Below are positions 1-12,607 of a stretch of DNA of 64,000 nt, piece by piece. This DNA comes from Toxonevra muliebris (taxonomy: Eukaryota; Arthropoda; Insecta; Diptera; Pallopteridae), in assembly GCA_963691655.1 (NCBI GenBank), contig OY829327.1, positions 83,650,019 through 83,714,018 of the forward strand, in the 5' to 3' direction. Under the pieces are notes generated by a model. It made no database searches. It saw nothing but the letters and a program-made list of their open reading frames with translations, and was not told the DNA's origin. Positions within the stretch are counted from its first letter, which is position 1, and each line of letters begins with the position of its first letter. The position numbers were made by a program, and so were the translations under genes.

Positions 1-189
1 GAACAATGGCAACTCATTGCGAGTATACTTTTGAAAGAAGTGGAAACATTGAAGGCGATTCTTATCGTCAAACGTAACTTGAAATACCCATGCGTTGATT
101 TCTATAAATACCTCATAGTAAAGCCGGAATCGCTTCGTCAAATTTCTTTCAAGCACAAATTCAATACAACTACAGAAGGAGATATATAA
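1..189 (+). CDS. Possible 3' end of an unidentified protein-coding gene, cut by the window edge
   Basis: Frame 1 is open from the first base to a TAA at 187-189, giving 62 residues with no internal methionine. The composition looks protein-like: a helical start rich in Leu/Glu/Lys, then a basic Tyr/Lys/Phe-rich stretch and the ending TTTEGDI. An AATAAA-like motif lies about 30 bases after the stop, near 220, as expected for a last exon with a short 3' UTR. I do not recognise the family. A run of 62 open codons in AT-rich DNA can occur by chance, so the evidence is the length together with the composition. It could also be a transposon remnant. Confidence 0.4.
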   Translation, partial: EQWQLIASILLKEVETLKAILIVKRNLKYPCVDFYKYLIVKPESLRQISFKHKFNTTTEGDI

Positions 190-3100
190 ATGAAGAGCAC
201 GAAGACGATAAAGATGATGAATAAATTGCTTTCCTTGATAATTCTCGTTGAAAAAAATTCATACCGCGAAATATAATTTTTTTCAAATCGATTTACAGTT
301 TTTTAAAAGTTTTTGGTAGAAATATACAGTTTTTGGTCCGAAAAAAGATATGAGCGTTAGGTGTACGGCATTGGCGTCGGATTTACGTCATTGTTTGAAT
401 CTCCATATTAAGTTCTGCTGTAGGGTGCACATAATATCTAGTGCACAATATTTTGAGAACAAAAACCAAAAAAAAAAAAAAAAAAAATCCAGTGATTAGT
501 ATATGCGACAAATTATTTCTTTCAAAACAAAAATTTGTCGCATGCCAAACAAATGACGTCATACCTCAGAGATACTTATATTGCAAAGTGAGCAGATATC
601 CCAGTTTATTTTTGAAATAACGCTTACATTTTCGGTTTAATGCCCGTACATTTTCGGTTTAAATGGATACTTATGTACATAAAATTTTAAACTACAACAA
701 TTCAGACATCAGTCAGATTATGTTTGAATAAAGAGCGAAAACGTTTAACTTTTGCCAGATTCTACTTGTACAAATATGTTGGTGAGCTCGGAAAGGGTTA
801 ATGAAGTTTTATAGTTGTTGCTGTTGCTGCAATAGAGTTTGTATTTTTCGTTGTCGATTACTTGTTTTAGTTTTTTTTAGAGCTGGGACAAAAAGAAAAA
901 TTTACACTAATTTGGAGTATCTGATAAATGTATTGCTGTTGGTGCAGTTCTGCTTAGGAAGCTGGTACTACACTGAAGGTCGCTGCACTGTCTTATCTTG
1001 TTATCGTAAAAGTCATATCGACATGCAGATACATACATACTTACAAAATACAAAGATTCGCGCGCATGAGTCTCTTGTAGATTGGTTGCAATTACGCGCT
1101 CATGGAATGGCAAAGCACGGACACGTTTTCATTCGCACATATGCAGTAGAGTTAAGTTTGAAACTTGTTTTCTTTATAATAAATAATTTGTTTAAAATTT
1201 TTGTTTTTCAGCAAGTATTTCACTTTATTTTACCGCTGCTGTTTATCACTTTTGCGAATTGCATTTTATTGCAAATTAAACTTTTAAGTATTTGCACTTC
1301 GTTTGCGCCACAAATTGAAATGAATAAATCAGAGCAAATAGAAAGTCAATAATAATTTTTTTTAGGAATTCAATAATTGACATTTCGAATTCAATTCGAA
1401 ACTGTAAGATACGCGAGTTTGTACGCGACGTGCGACTATCTGAAGCAGAATTCAAATTACACCAAATTCCTCCGTATTGGGTAATTTTCGCGTCTTGCTC
1501 ATTCACAATTTTGCGTTGAACTAACGAGCAAGATAAACTCGGGCGCGCTGCCACTTTGGATTTTTCCTATTTTTCTGTTGCTGCCCTTGTTTCTGTTTAA
1601 CTGCTGGCTGGCATCGGTGATGACTTTTATGATGTGCTGCTCTTGCTACTCTTGCTGCTGTGGCGCATGCTTCGAATGTCGGTTTCTTTTTCATTTTATA
1701 TTGTATTTTGCAGATTTTTCCTCAACACGAAAACAGCTGATTTTTGTTTATGTTTGTATGCTGTGCTTTTGAAGCTGCAGTGATAAGAGAACCAAGCATT
1801 GTAATGTGCGTTATCAATGAAAATGTTTATAAGCATTGTTGCCAGCAAGGCATTGAAAAAACAGAATCAAACATATGAGTACAGCAATTGAATTACCTAC
1901 TTAATTTTAATTAATTTTAATTAAAATAAAGTCAAGTATCTAAACTAAATATACATTTTTTTTTTGGTTTTGATAACATTTTATTGTATATCATTATGTA
2001 TATATATGGCAGCATATTGCATTTAGTTGTAGAGAAGAATACAGACATAAACTTACATATGTATACAGTGGCCTATCTAGAAATCGAAGGGGGGCGGCAC
2101 CCTAACCTCCTCGGGAAATGCCAATTTTTTACATACGAGATTTTTGGATTTTGCCGTTCGGAATCGGCATAAAACTGTAGGTCCCTTCTATTCGTGAACA
2201 AATATATATATAATATAACGAGAATGTGGTTACTTAAGTAAATAAATCTGGTATTTTCGTTTAGGACTCGGATCCTTTTGTGTTCTCGTGTCTACTACGA
2301 AAGAAACGAGGCCAAAACCATTGATTTTTGTTGGTAAAAACTAACATTTTTACACTTTGAATAGACCAAAATATTGCAAAATTTTTTTTTGGACTATTTG
2401 TCCAGTTAGATTTATCGTCTATTCGTACGGAGCAAAGTGGTCTGAGAAATTATTCTAGCACGACATAAATTAAAAAATTTCATGTCGCGAATTCCAATGA
2501 CCATTACAATTTCTATTTTAAAATAGTTGAATCCTCTATTTTCAATTATTGTTTATTAAAAAAAAGTCAAAACACGTTGTCACGGTAATGGTAAAGTTGG
2601 TTTTTGTTTAGGCTGATTAGTAAGATGTCGCGAGGACGTTCCGGTATTTGATTTTTCGTTTTTTCTTCAAAATTCCGTTGTGAAAAGTGGTGGTATTGGT
2701 TTTTGGTGAATATTGGTGCATTTTTAAAGTATTTTGTTGCGCGTTTGGATTATTTCAACATTTGGTAAGTATGTGGCAGCTGTTTGAAAAACTCGTTATT
2801 TTTTCTTTTAAAAAATTAAGAAAGCAATCTATATATAAGCTTTTAAAAAGTGTTTCACGAAATTTTAAGTTCTAGTACTGATTACCTCATTCCATATAGT
2901 ATGATTAAAAACGTAAATTAGGTTTCATATCCGTCGGCGTCCGTCCGTGAAACTTACAGCCAAATTCTGTTACTGTTGCCACGTAGGGTAAATTTTAGAT
3001 TAGTGGCATTTCTTTATAGGCAAAATAAAAGGGTCAAAATGAGGAAATCATACTGCGATTTATTCAAATTAACTATGAAATTGCCAATATTATTTACAGT

Positions 3101-6080
3101 TCCCAATATAAGTCAATATGTTCCTCAAAATTTGCAAATAAATGGTATGAGCATTAAAAATCAGCCATTTTTTTAATTCCTTCACTCCAAAACTCAAGTA
3201 TGTGATTCCATTTATATTTTTTTTATTTTTCCCCGATTACTAAGGTCTGAAAGAAGCCATTTAACCACATACAAAATTTTGTCGCGCTAGAATCATTTTT
3301 CAGACCACTGTGCGGCGGTTCACTAAATAGTTTTTCGTTTAATAATATTCGAGTCGACCTTTAGAGAAAATGTTAAAAATATACATTTTAGTTAATTTGA
3401 ACAATGTACTTATTAATATGTTTTTTGAATTGGGTTTTGCGCTTTACAAAGATAGTGCGTTTCTAAAGCAGCATATTCTTATAATTGCCACATTTCTATG
3501 TCATATTTAATGACAGAGATAGAGAGAGAAAGAGAAATTGCCAACATGTTTGCAAATTTAATTGAATTTGACATAGTGTAAACCAGGCAGAAATCAAAAT
3601 TAATACGTTCTCAATAAAAATTTATTGAATTTTCTGCAGTATGCTTTTGTTCACAGTAACTAGAGCGAAAAAAAACTTTTCCATTTAATAAATACTTACA
3701 ATTAAAATTATGCTGTTATTGCCAAGTGCATTGGTAAATGAAGAAAGTTTCTCCCGTTGTTTTAAAATAGAATTAACTGAAACTGACAAAGTTGTTAAAA
3801 TGCTGCATTATTTCTATCGATCAGATCGTAACCCACATTTCTTCATGAATTCATTTTTAGTCAACAAATCGAAACAATAAATGTTTTTCATATAAATGAT
3901 TCAACAAAACAATTACGCTTACTCATAAAGCATCGAAAACAATTAAATAAAAATTTATTCTCATACTCACTCATAAGTAAAACTAACAAAATAAAGTAGG
4001 TACAAATTTAGCTTTTCATTAAGTCAGCACTAAACAACAACAACGGAAATATTAAAATTTATTGTAAATGAAAGAAATAAATAGCATGGCTACAAATAAA
4101 TTGAAGAAAAAAGGCGTAGCGCTCACAAAATTAATGAATATGAAAAAAGTTGTTCGCTCTGTTTCCAAAGAAGAAGGCATTTCATGTGTAAGGAAATTTC
4201 ATAATGATGATGATAATAATAATAAAATAAACAAACAAAATTTTCGCGCACATTAATGTCAAATGGCAACGGGGAATGTTTTCCTAATGTCAAAATATAA
4301 CATGAGCAAACAGAAGCTGTGGAAATATGAAAAATTAACTGTTACAGTTTGAAATACATGAAGACTTATGAATGTGATTTGTGTTTGTATGTGTTCTGCT
4401 TTAAGACTTACATAACGCACTGGCTGACGGGTGCCGGGAGACACGTTTTAAGTCAATAGTGAAAAATGTTTACAATTTTTCTAGGTATGTGGTTGTGACT
4501 CAGTAGATATTCAGTTGCCTGTGGGTGAGAGAGGTGAGAACGATACGGAGTTAGCAATTTGGTGGTTTGTTTGCCAACGTGTCACTTTAATGTTTTCCCA
4601 TGTTGGCACTTGACAAATTTATGTGAAAATGTTTGATTTGTTTTTGGTTTCGTTTGAAGAATATGTGCATATGTGTGTGGTTTTCATTTTGTTGTATGTT
4701 TGTGCTAATAAGTATGCGGATGTCTGGTTGATTAAATGAGTGTAAGATAGAGAGAGAGAGAAAGTATTTAAGATGTCGGATTTACGACGTGCTGTCAAAT
4801 ACCTCCGAATAACAGCGATAAAAATCGATTCGGTTTGTTCCATTACCATTTTGTTAATGCAGTTATGCTTATTTTTGATTCGAATTCAATTTTGAAGCAT
4901 TGATCTTCTGTCTTAATACTTAATTATTATAATTGAAATATAATACAAAATCAAAGCATATCTAAATAAACTATTACATTTGCCCACATCAGACAGGAAA
5001 ATTGTGCGAAATTACTAGAGGATCTAGACATTTTCGAAAGGGGCTTTAATTTTTATTTGATTCATGACCAACGATGAAATGTATTAAATTTTATCTCCCG
5101 CCCTCCCCCTCTAAGATCCGCTAGTGTGTGAAATTTTAATTTACCACACATTGTGGACAATTTTCCGGCAACCATAACAGCAACGTCATTGTAATCACCA
5201 TCGTAAGAGCTTCATCATCAGCAACATTATTTAAATCGCTCAGCATCGTTCCGCCTGTCGCCTTCGTCATCGCCATCACTACATTGTTACCATGGCAGGA
5301 ATAGCTTCAGGATTCGTTTTCATTTACGATCATCAAAGTTGAGGTCAGTTTCCATGTAAGCTCTTACATATGTATGCGGATTCGAGTGTGTGTTTACATA
5401 TGTATGAGTACATTACAGTGCATTTTGTTGGCGTCACAAAATTTTTATAGAGCCCATAATCGTAGTAGCGATATTCTTCTATGAACACACAGACATAGCA
5501 TAAGGCTATGACGTGTTTTTCATGGATTTGCACAAAACCGAAGGATAATCACTTTGCACACTCTGCACTAGCATAATCAATTACAATTAAAGCAAAGCAA
5601 TTATTTTTATAAATTAAAATCATATTGGTAGCTTCACTTTAAAACAGCACTGCAAAGAAAAAAGGAGCAACCAAGCCGACGACCGAACGGATGAACGGAA
5701 AACTCTCATTAGAATTCAATAAAATTATATTTCCGCCATGGATTTCACTCACCTGTCAAAAAAACAGAAAAAGGAAATGTCAAAAGTATTGAAGAAATAC
5801 GAACAAATATATGTATACTAAAGTGTCAATGGCTTTAAAGGCCACTCTTTCATAACCTCTTGAAGGTTATAAAAAGGAAAAGAAGTCACAGAAGCAGCAG
5901 ATACTTGAGGTGAAGTGTCATTGAACCTCAGTACCAAGTACTTTAATAAAACGCTCTTGCGAATTCATTTTTTTTTCTAAGTGTTTCTAATAAAAATTGA
6001 GATTTGTTTATAATCCCGATGGAACACGATTCAGAATTTTGGCTTTGAAAGCATATGAAACAAAAATGCTTTTAGAGGTA
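190..6080. other. Intergenic stretch without a supported gene
   Basis: AT-rich non-coding DNA with poly-A/T runs (for example 467-487) and many ATAC/ATGT microsatellite steps. Open frames here have simple-sequence translations (Cys runs from TTGCTG repeats near 815-835) and no domain I can recognise. Positions 2148-2190 match the body of the SINE-like family described at 18770-19075 and 50979-51140. A pyrimidine tract and a strong donor-like CAG/GTGAGT can be read on the minus strand near 5750, but no coding exon supports a gene. Confidence 0.5.
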
Positions 6081-6088
6081 GTTGATCA

Positions 6089-6300
6089 TCAAACGTGCAA
6101 ATGAAGATTTTTGGTTAAAATTCGATGCACAATAGCTGTAGAAAAATGCAATTGCTGTGCACTTTGACAGACAAAAGCGATATTTTCTGCAGATCGAACG
6201 GATGGTTTCACGTCTTGTACTGACCCGGTTGACACTAATTTCTGCAATATATCCCGTAAACTTCTTTCACTTGGTAAATTTTCTACGCTTGTCAAATCTG
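6089..6300 (-). mobile_element. Mariner-like transposase relic: DNA-binding (helix-turn-helix) fragment
   Basis: The minus-strand translation keeps the linker and second helix-turn-helix pattern of mariner-type transposases: a TGSVQDVKPS-like linker, RSAENIAFVCQS, and the ending IVHRILTKNLHLHV, which corresponds to the usual (W)RIL-KDLHLHPYK motif. Two stops follow at once and no catalytic domain is found downstream. It is therefore a short, inactive N-terminal remnant. The exact mariner subfamily cannot be told by eye. Confidence 0.55.
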
Positions 6301-6759
6301 ACGTTTATACGATGGCAGCTGTTAAAGTTTCCAACCTTATTAATTGTTTGTGGTATATATAGACTTGCCATAACTTTTCCGGTCCAATTCCTGACGCTGG
6401 TCAAAATTTCAAATCATCTATTAAAACTCAAAATAAAAAATGCTGTGGCACAAAAAATAATTCATGGATTTAAAAAACAAAAAATGTACTTGAGTAATTT
6501 CAAATGTACCTAAATGAGACTTTCCCAGCAGAACATCGTAAGAAACATTTAAAAAAATTTTTTTATTGTATTTTCCAAGTCTTTAATAAAAAAAATATAT
6601 AAAACTTCATCACTTAAGCAAAAAAAGTTGAAACCATTTTATCGTAACTGAAACTCAAAAAAATGCAAGCCTCATACTACTTATTGGTTACGATAAAATT
6701 TTTGCTTTGTTCCCTACCGTTTTATAAAGGGATTGTCATTAAGCGTGTCTGAAGTTTAA

Positions 6760-7260
6760 AATTGAATAAAAAAAACTTTATTGCGTATTAAAGTGCTTTC
6801 AATGCCATTAAGTTTTAATGGCTTCGTTTACAGGTCTCCATCCGATAGGTTCAATTTTATATGACTGTTGCATAAATCGGGCTGGAGGTCATCAATGGTT
6901 AAATTAAGTTGTTCTTCAGTTGGTCAATTGTTATTGGTTTATTGGCATAAACCAGCGACTTAACGTAGCTCTAGAGAAAAAATCTAAGGGCGTTAAACCG
7001 CACGATCTTGACGGTCATTCCACACTGCCTCTTCTGGAAATAACGCATTCTGGGAAGTTTTCTTGCAACAACTCCAATGTAACGACCGATGTGTGACACG
7101 TTACGCCGTTTTGTTGGAACCACATGTTGTCCAGGTCCATATTGTCCAATTGAGACCACAAAAAGACACAGAAAGGCCATCTCCTTGTGCAAGGAATCGA
7201 GAGGCTTGGGTCTTCAGCCACACATTCAGCAACAGCAGCAATAATATTGCTTCACCGCGC
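6760..7260 (-). mobile_element. Mariner-like transposase relic with an internal deletion
   Basis: On the minus strand the helix-turn-helix part (NIIAAVAECVAEDPSLSIP) runs almost directly into the catalytic block DNMWFQQNGVTCHT. The middle of the transposase, including the region of the first catalytic Asp, is therefore deleted. The usual WFQQD Asp is Asn here. Downstream, ENFPECVISRRG is followed by a frameshift and then SYVKSLVYANKPITIDQLKNN, the typical C-terminal part. Stops and frameshifts show that it is dead. Overlapping open frames between 6971 and 7370 are pieces of this one relic. Confidence 0.75.
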
Positions 7261-7370
7261 GCGTACAGGGACTGTAGGATGATTATACCTTCCTCATCCT
7301 CAAATACCCGATATTTTACCTGAGATAGATGAAGAGGATACGAGGGGAAAAGAACTTCTTTTTCTGGCAT

Positions 7371-8144
7371 TTAAGCGATAAATTCGTTTCGCTTTTTGTT
7401 TTTTTAAGATACTGGATTTCATTTAAATTATAAGCCAGGGCGAAATTTTTAATTCTTGTTTATATTTCTATTTATTTGCCACTGCAATTTCTCCGTAAAT
7501 AATAATCGTACTATATGAAATAAAACGTCGTTTTTCGTGAAGTTTTGCAAACAGATGCTAACTACAAATAAAAGTCGTCAGATTTAAAATGGAATAATTT
7601 ATTATTATTTTTTAAATGCCTGACAAAATACGTAGCCGGACAATATGCCTGACAAGGTGCCTAATGGCGGACTGTCAGACCTAATTCCTCAGGTGTGGCA
7701 AGCGTAAAAATAATTGCAACTGCACTTGTATCACTTGTGGCATAAAATGCGCATGAAAATGGTTCCACGGTATTAAGAAATTATGAAAATGAAGTCTAGG
7801 TGTTTATTTTCCATAGTTCCGAAGTTCAAGTCTTCATTTGTTTGAGTGATATTTATCGGGCTTCATCATGGCATTTTTTGGAACTGTAACTGCATGATAA
7901 CGTTCACTTTGAATCTACTTGTGTATAAAACTTATAAACATCTATTTGGCTCGTCACTTGAAAAATATCAAAATTGATATTTTAGACACCAAATAAAACT
8001 AATCATTTTCTCATTTGAAAAACATCTGAATATATTTTGTGGCGCACCATTTTTCGCATAGCAGCAACGCACACACACACAGACTCAACCAATATTGATA
8101 AGAGCAAGAGTGCAGTTACGCAGACCAAGTTAAACAGCAGCAAA
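7371..8144. other. Upstream region of the 8145 gene
   Basis: AT-rich DNA with no supported coding sequence. It should contain the 5' UTR and promoter of the gene starting at 8145, but I cannot point to a TATA box or initiator with confidence. The frame of the 8145 gene stays open back to about 8037 without an upstream ATG. Confidence 0.4.
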
Positions 8145-9621
8145 ATGGTAAGGCAAAGACCGCGAAAGTCTGTCGAGGAACTTTATGCAACAAAATTCGA
8201 AGCGAATCCAATTAAATCTCAAGTGAATAGCAACAGTATGTCAAAGAATATGCGCACTGATCGTGATTACAGCAGCAATTACATTATTACCTCGAACACG
8301 CCCTACAATGCAAGTTGCCAAGGCGGAGGTGCCGGTGCCTCCGTCAGTGCTGCTGCTGCCGCATCATCCGCTGGAGGACAAATGAGCACATTAAGCTCCA
8401 GTATGGCGACGAGCCGCCGTAAAAGTGCACGACCACCACAAATGAAACCGGAAAAATATTTCGCAAAAGATGAGAAAATTCTCAATTTGGAGGACATAAA
8501 AAAGGATCACAATAGCAAAGCGAAGACGTCAAGGCCCGACAAGACCTACAATGGTGGTAGCGGTGGTGGTGCAACCATGTACAATATGCCTAATATGTAC
8601 GACAATAAGAATTATGTAAATTTTGCGGAGAGTGGCCAGAAAGATCAACATCAAAGCATTCATCATCACCATCATCATGCAAACCATGACGACGATAAGG
8701 ATGATGACACAGAGGAGTTCTTTGAGCTGATAAAACAGACCGTGGAAAATGCCATTGGTGTAAGTGGAATCAAGTTAAGTTTTCGCAAGTACCAAGATTT
8801 TATAAATGAAATTCTTTTACCCACTTACTAGAAATCAATTTCTGACCTTTTAAATCGAAATTTTCGTGAGTTGTCAGCTAAAGTGGATCGTTTTTCGGCT
8901 GAACTTAAGACGACCAACTCGTTGCTGAATAAGTTGCAAACTGAGTTGAATAATAGTAAGTCGCCATCAGCCAAAAATTTTAAATTTTTTTCATTTTTTC
9001 TAAATACGCTTTTTCATCATCCGCCACACAACAGAAGTCGTACATTATGGCGAAGAGAACTCACGTCACTTCCGTTATTTATGCATGAAGTCCGAATATG
9101 ACAAAATGTTCTATCAACATCACACAATGCTAGCTTCATCACCCACACCGACCAATGCTGCAACTCCAATGCCAGCACAGTCACAGCCAGAAACACGCTC
9201 GAGTGCGCCCAAGCAAAATATTCCGAATGAGTGCGAGAAACCTCAAAATTCATGCTCGTGTCGCAACAGCAGTAAAACGCCTTCTTCGGAGCCGCATAAA
9301 ACATCGTCCGAGGATCATAGTGTGAGTAATAAATCATCCGAAATGGGCATGCGCGAAGTACTCGAGCACATTCAACGATTCTGTACCCAAATGCAATTGA
9401 ACGAATTGAAATGTGATGATCCAGTCCCAAAAGGCAATTTCCGCCTAGAAGATGCTATGAAAATCAACAAACAAGTATTCGAGGACGACGACGATGACTT
9501 CCAAATGAGCTCTGACGGTATGACGCCGCGCAGTGACGAACGTATACATACAAAATACGGCGGGACCACAATGCGCAGTTGCAGCACCACGCGTGGTGCC
9601 AATGGGGGTGGCGATGCTTAA
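8145..9621 (+). CDS. Unrecognised low-complexity and coiled-coil protein, three exons, 441 aa
   Basis: Proposed exons are 8145-8759, 8832-8955 and 9035-9621. Donors are GTGTAAGT-type (gt at 8760) and GTAAGT (8956); acceptors are ACTAG (8831) and ACAG (9034). Phases agree and the joined frame is open to TAA at 9619-9621. The ATG at 8145 begins MVRQRPRKSVEELYATKF. The N-terminal 190 residues are disordered (Ala-, Gly- and Ser-rich stretches, a six-His run, an Asp-rich patch). Then comes an acidic helix (TEEFFELIKQTVENAIG), continued in exon 2 by a likely coiled coil (LLNRNFRELSAKVDRFSAEL) and in exon 3 by a conserved-looking segment, HYGEENSRHFRYLCMKSEYD. The tail is again low-complexity with a DDDDD run. 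Only the middle of about 85 residues looks constrained. I cannot assign a function; a cytoskeletal or centrosomal adaptor is possible but unproven. Upstream non-coding exons may exist. Confidence 0.75.
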
Positions 9622-12179
9622 GCAATAACAAAAACAGCAAAACAAAAAAAAGCGTAAGACACAATTGATGCGAAAATGGTGGCACGCTTCCAAAGGCCAA
9701 ATGTCAAAATTCTAATGTCAATTCATTTAATAATTTTTTCCTTTTGTTGTGTGGATTTAAAATTTTTTTTTTTTTTTTAATTTTTTATGTACCCTTAACT
9801 ATATTTTGGGAAAATACAATTATATTTTGTTGCATTCCAATTACATGGTACATAAATGTTGCCAACTGGGCACGAGTTAGCATTAAGATAGCAAATAAGT
9901 TCAATGGCAGCTATGCTCGGATACTAGGTTTTTTCATTGCTTTAAAAATGCACTGTTTTTTATTCATTTTATTAATTTTTTTCTTTTTTTCGTTACTGAT
10001 ACTATGAATTAATGGACTTTTTGCTGTTGTGAGCTCTTTAGGGCGACAAAAACACTTGTGCCACAATAACATACTTAACGACTGCCATATTGTATGTCAA
10101 ACAGCGAATTTGTCATTTTATCAGAAAACAAATAAATGGAAAGAGAGTGTTTGGCCAATTGCAGTTGGAAAACTTGGATGCCCGCTCGCCCTCACAGTAC
10201 GACAACCCTTTGTATCGTTTCCAGTTTTCCACATACATAGTATCTACGAAACGAAAATTAGCGCTGCATTTTTATGGGGTTAGTAAAGAATAATTTTAAA
10301 AAACATACAACAGTTTGGAACGAGAATCGACGGTGAATGAAACGGTCAAACAAAACGTAATTGCACAAAGTGTTCGGTGAATTTAAGGGTTAAGGTTTTA
10401 AATTAACAAAACGCGCACGTTATTCTAATAGAAGTATTTTAAATTGGATGTGGTATCAATAATAAATCCTTAGCGTAAAAACATCGCCATGATAAATGCT
10501 TAAACTACAACTGAAACATTTTCATGTACATATTATACTGAATTTATGCAATCGACATACATACATACATACTTGCATATATGAACATATCCCAACGAGA
10601 ATTTCATCACTGAAACCATAGATGTTTTCATTACTAAATGGTAACATGGTAATAGCTTAACACTCTACTTATATTTTCCCATAAAAATTTCTTATCAGCA
10701 ATGAACCGTTCACTTACATTTCAATGTATCTGTGGAAATCGCCTTTAAAATAACTGTTGTGAAAATTATAAATGTTGGTCCACAGCCACGCCTATCTCGC
10801 TTATAAGTGAAATCTTCAAAGGACAATGTCAAAGATGATGTAAAAACTATGGAAATAGTTCTATTGAGCTTGGTACCTCCCGTAGAAATTATGTTTGGTA
10901 TTACAGCAATTACGGAGACCCTCAAAACAGCTTAAAAAAATGTTAGCGATTAAACTTTCATTTCTAAATTTCAGCACTTAGTTCATTTTCCGTTGGGATG
11001 CGTAGAAAGGCTAAGCACATACACGCACACAAGCAACTGTGTTCCACATTGCATATGAATATCTTGACCATATTTTGAATATTTTTTGTTTGTTTAGAAG
11101 TAAGATTTTATCACACGGAGTGGATTTCAGTGTTCAGTGTTATGTTTCACTCAAATAAATTTGGACCTAAAAATAGAATCATGTACTTAACAAATTAATA
11201 ATGACAAGAAATATAACTGAAAGTAGTGAAGTGCCACAACATCTGCGGTTGTAGACGATGGCCATGTCCACTTAGCTAGTGAGTATAAGTGCAATTGCTT
11301 TTGCATCCGAAAGTTAAATAGTTATTTTCCTGTTTATTTTTGAAGGATGATATATTTGTTTGTCAGTTTATCAATAGCGTTTAGTATGCTCCCAAATTAC
11401 TCAGTAATAACAACAAATTATATGAACCTTCAGATGTGTTCGTGTTGTTGCTGTTGTGTTGCTGCAGCAACGGTTGTCATGTTGTCAATACAATTGCATT
11501 ATTGCATTGAGTTTGAGCCTTCAAATGCCATAAGCAGAAGAGTACAAATTTCAGTAAAGCCATTGCCATGGATACGAACTGTGAATGTGTTGAGTGACAA
11601 ATTGGTATTGGCAGTAAAACTTTTGAGTGGCATAAAGGATTACTTAGACTTAATACTAGAAATTAAAAATAAATAACGACAGAGAGTGAAACGAAAATAT
11701 TTTTGGATTGTTTGCACAGTGGTGTGCATAATAACTGCAAATACAAAACAATCTAAGATTTATAAAAATATTAACTATATCTAAAAAGCTAATTATTATT
11801 TTATGAGTGATTATAATTGAATCATGCTATTAATAATTTAAGTGTGATTGTTATGCCTAGAACTGTATGTGCATATATGTGTATTAGGGAGTACCAATTT
11901 TTTTTTTAAAGTGCTCTGACAGAAAAATTCTATATTCGATCCTGAGCAACTTTGCTGCCTTAATTTGCAAAGGCCCTAACATTGAATTTTTCAATATCGA
12001 GTTTTTGATGGATTATGCTAAAGCGTGTAAACTTTTATCTATACTAATTTAAGAGACCTACACCGAAAACTTACAATCTTTTATTTTAGTTTAAATTACT
12101 AATTCTCGAAGCTGTACTCCAAATAACAAAAGGTTTTTTGCTTCTCTTGTAAAGTTTGGAAAATGGGTATTTTATCACT

Positions 12180-12228
12180 GTATTTATATCACTGTCTTAT
12201 TAACAAAATAAGACAGTGATATAAATAC
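12180..12228. repeat. Perfect 22-bp inverted repeat with a 5-nt loop
   Basis: Arms 12180-12201 and 12207-12228 are exact reverse complements around the loop AACAA. The core is CACTGTCTTATT/AATAAGACAGTG. A partial repeat (TTTATCACTG) lies just upstream at 12171-12180. Such a hairpin can be a replication scar, a transposon footprint or a transcribed hairpin; the sequence alone does not decide. Confidence 0.85.
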
Positions 12229-12550
12229 ATATAAATATTTATTTAACTACGTTAATTCATTGATATGGAAATCAAAAAAGAGCTAGACAGATATTCAATT
12301 TATTTTAGCGCCATTTACAAATTGATGAATTTACAAAGCTTTGTTGTTCTGTTTTTCGAAACTTAACACCGAAATTTAGGCAGCAAGTCAAGTGCACACT
12401 TGCTTGACATAAAAATAAAAATTATTTAGCCATAAGGGGTTGAAAGTTGTCCGAATGGAATGAAGAGTACTTAAAAGGTCAACATTGCTTTCAAACGTTT
12501 TTGATACATATACACACGTATTATTTATTGAAATACATCTACACATACAC

Positions 12551-12569
12551 ACATATATATATATATATA

Positions 12570-12605
<36 letters not shown>
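12551..12605. repeat. AT dinucleotide microsatellite
   Basis: An almost uninterrupted run of AT/TA dinucleotides broken once by AATT. Likely polymorphic in length. Confidence 0.9.

Positions 12606-12607
<2 letters not shown>

Noticed and set aside
801..1352. Open frame of 183 codons with Cys-rich start
   Set aside because: The Cys run comes from a TTGCTG repeat, the rest has no recognisable domain and no splice context; chance frame in AT-rich DNA.
5737..5820. Short frame MDFTHLSKKQKKEMSKVLKK... starting in good context
   Set aside because: Only 27 codons, with no conservation evidence and no exon partner.
10555..10574. Short-period array considered as a CRISPR-like repeat
   Set aside because: Simple ACAT microsatellite; no spacer structure, and the window is eukaryotic.
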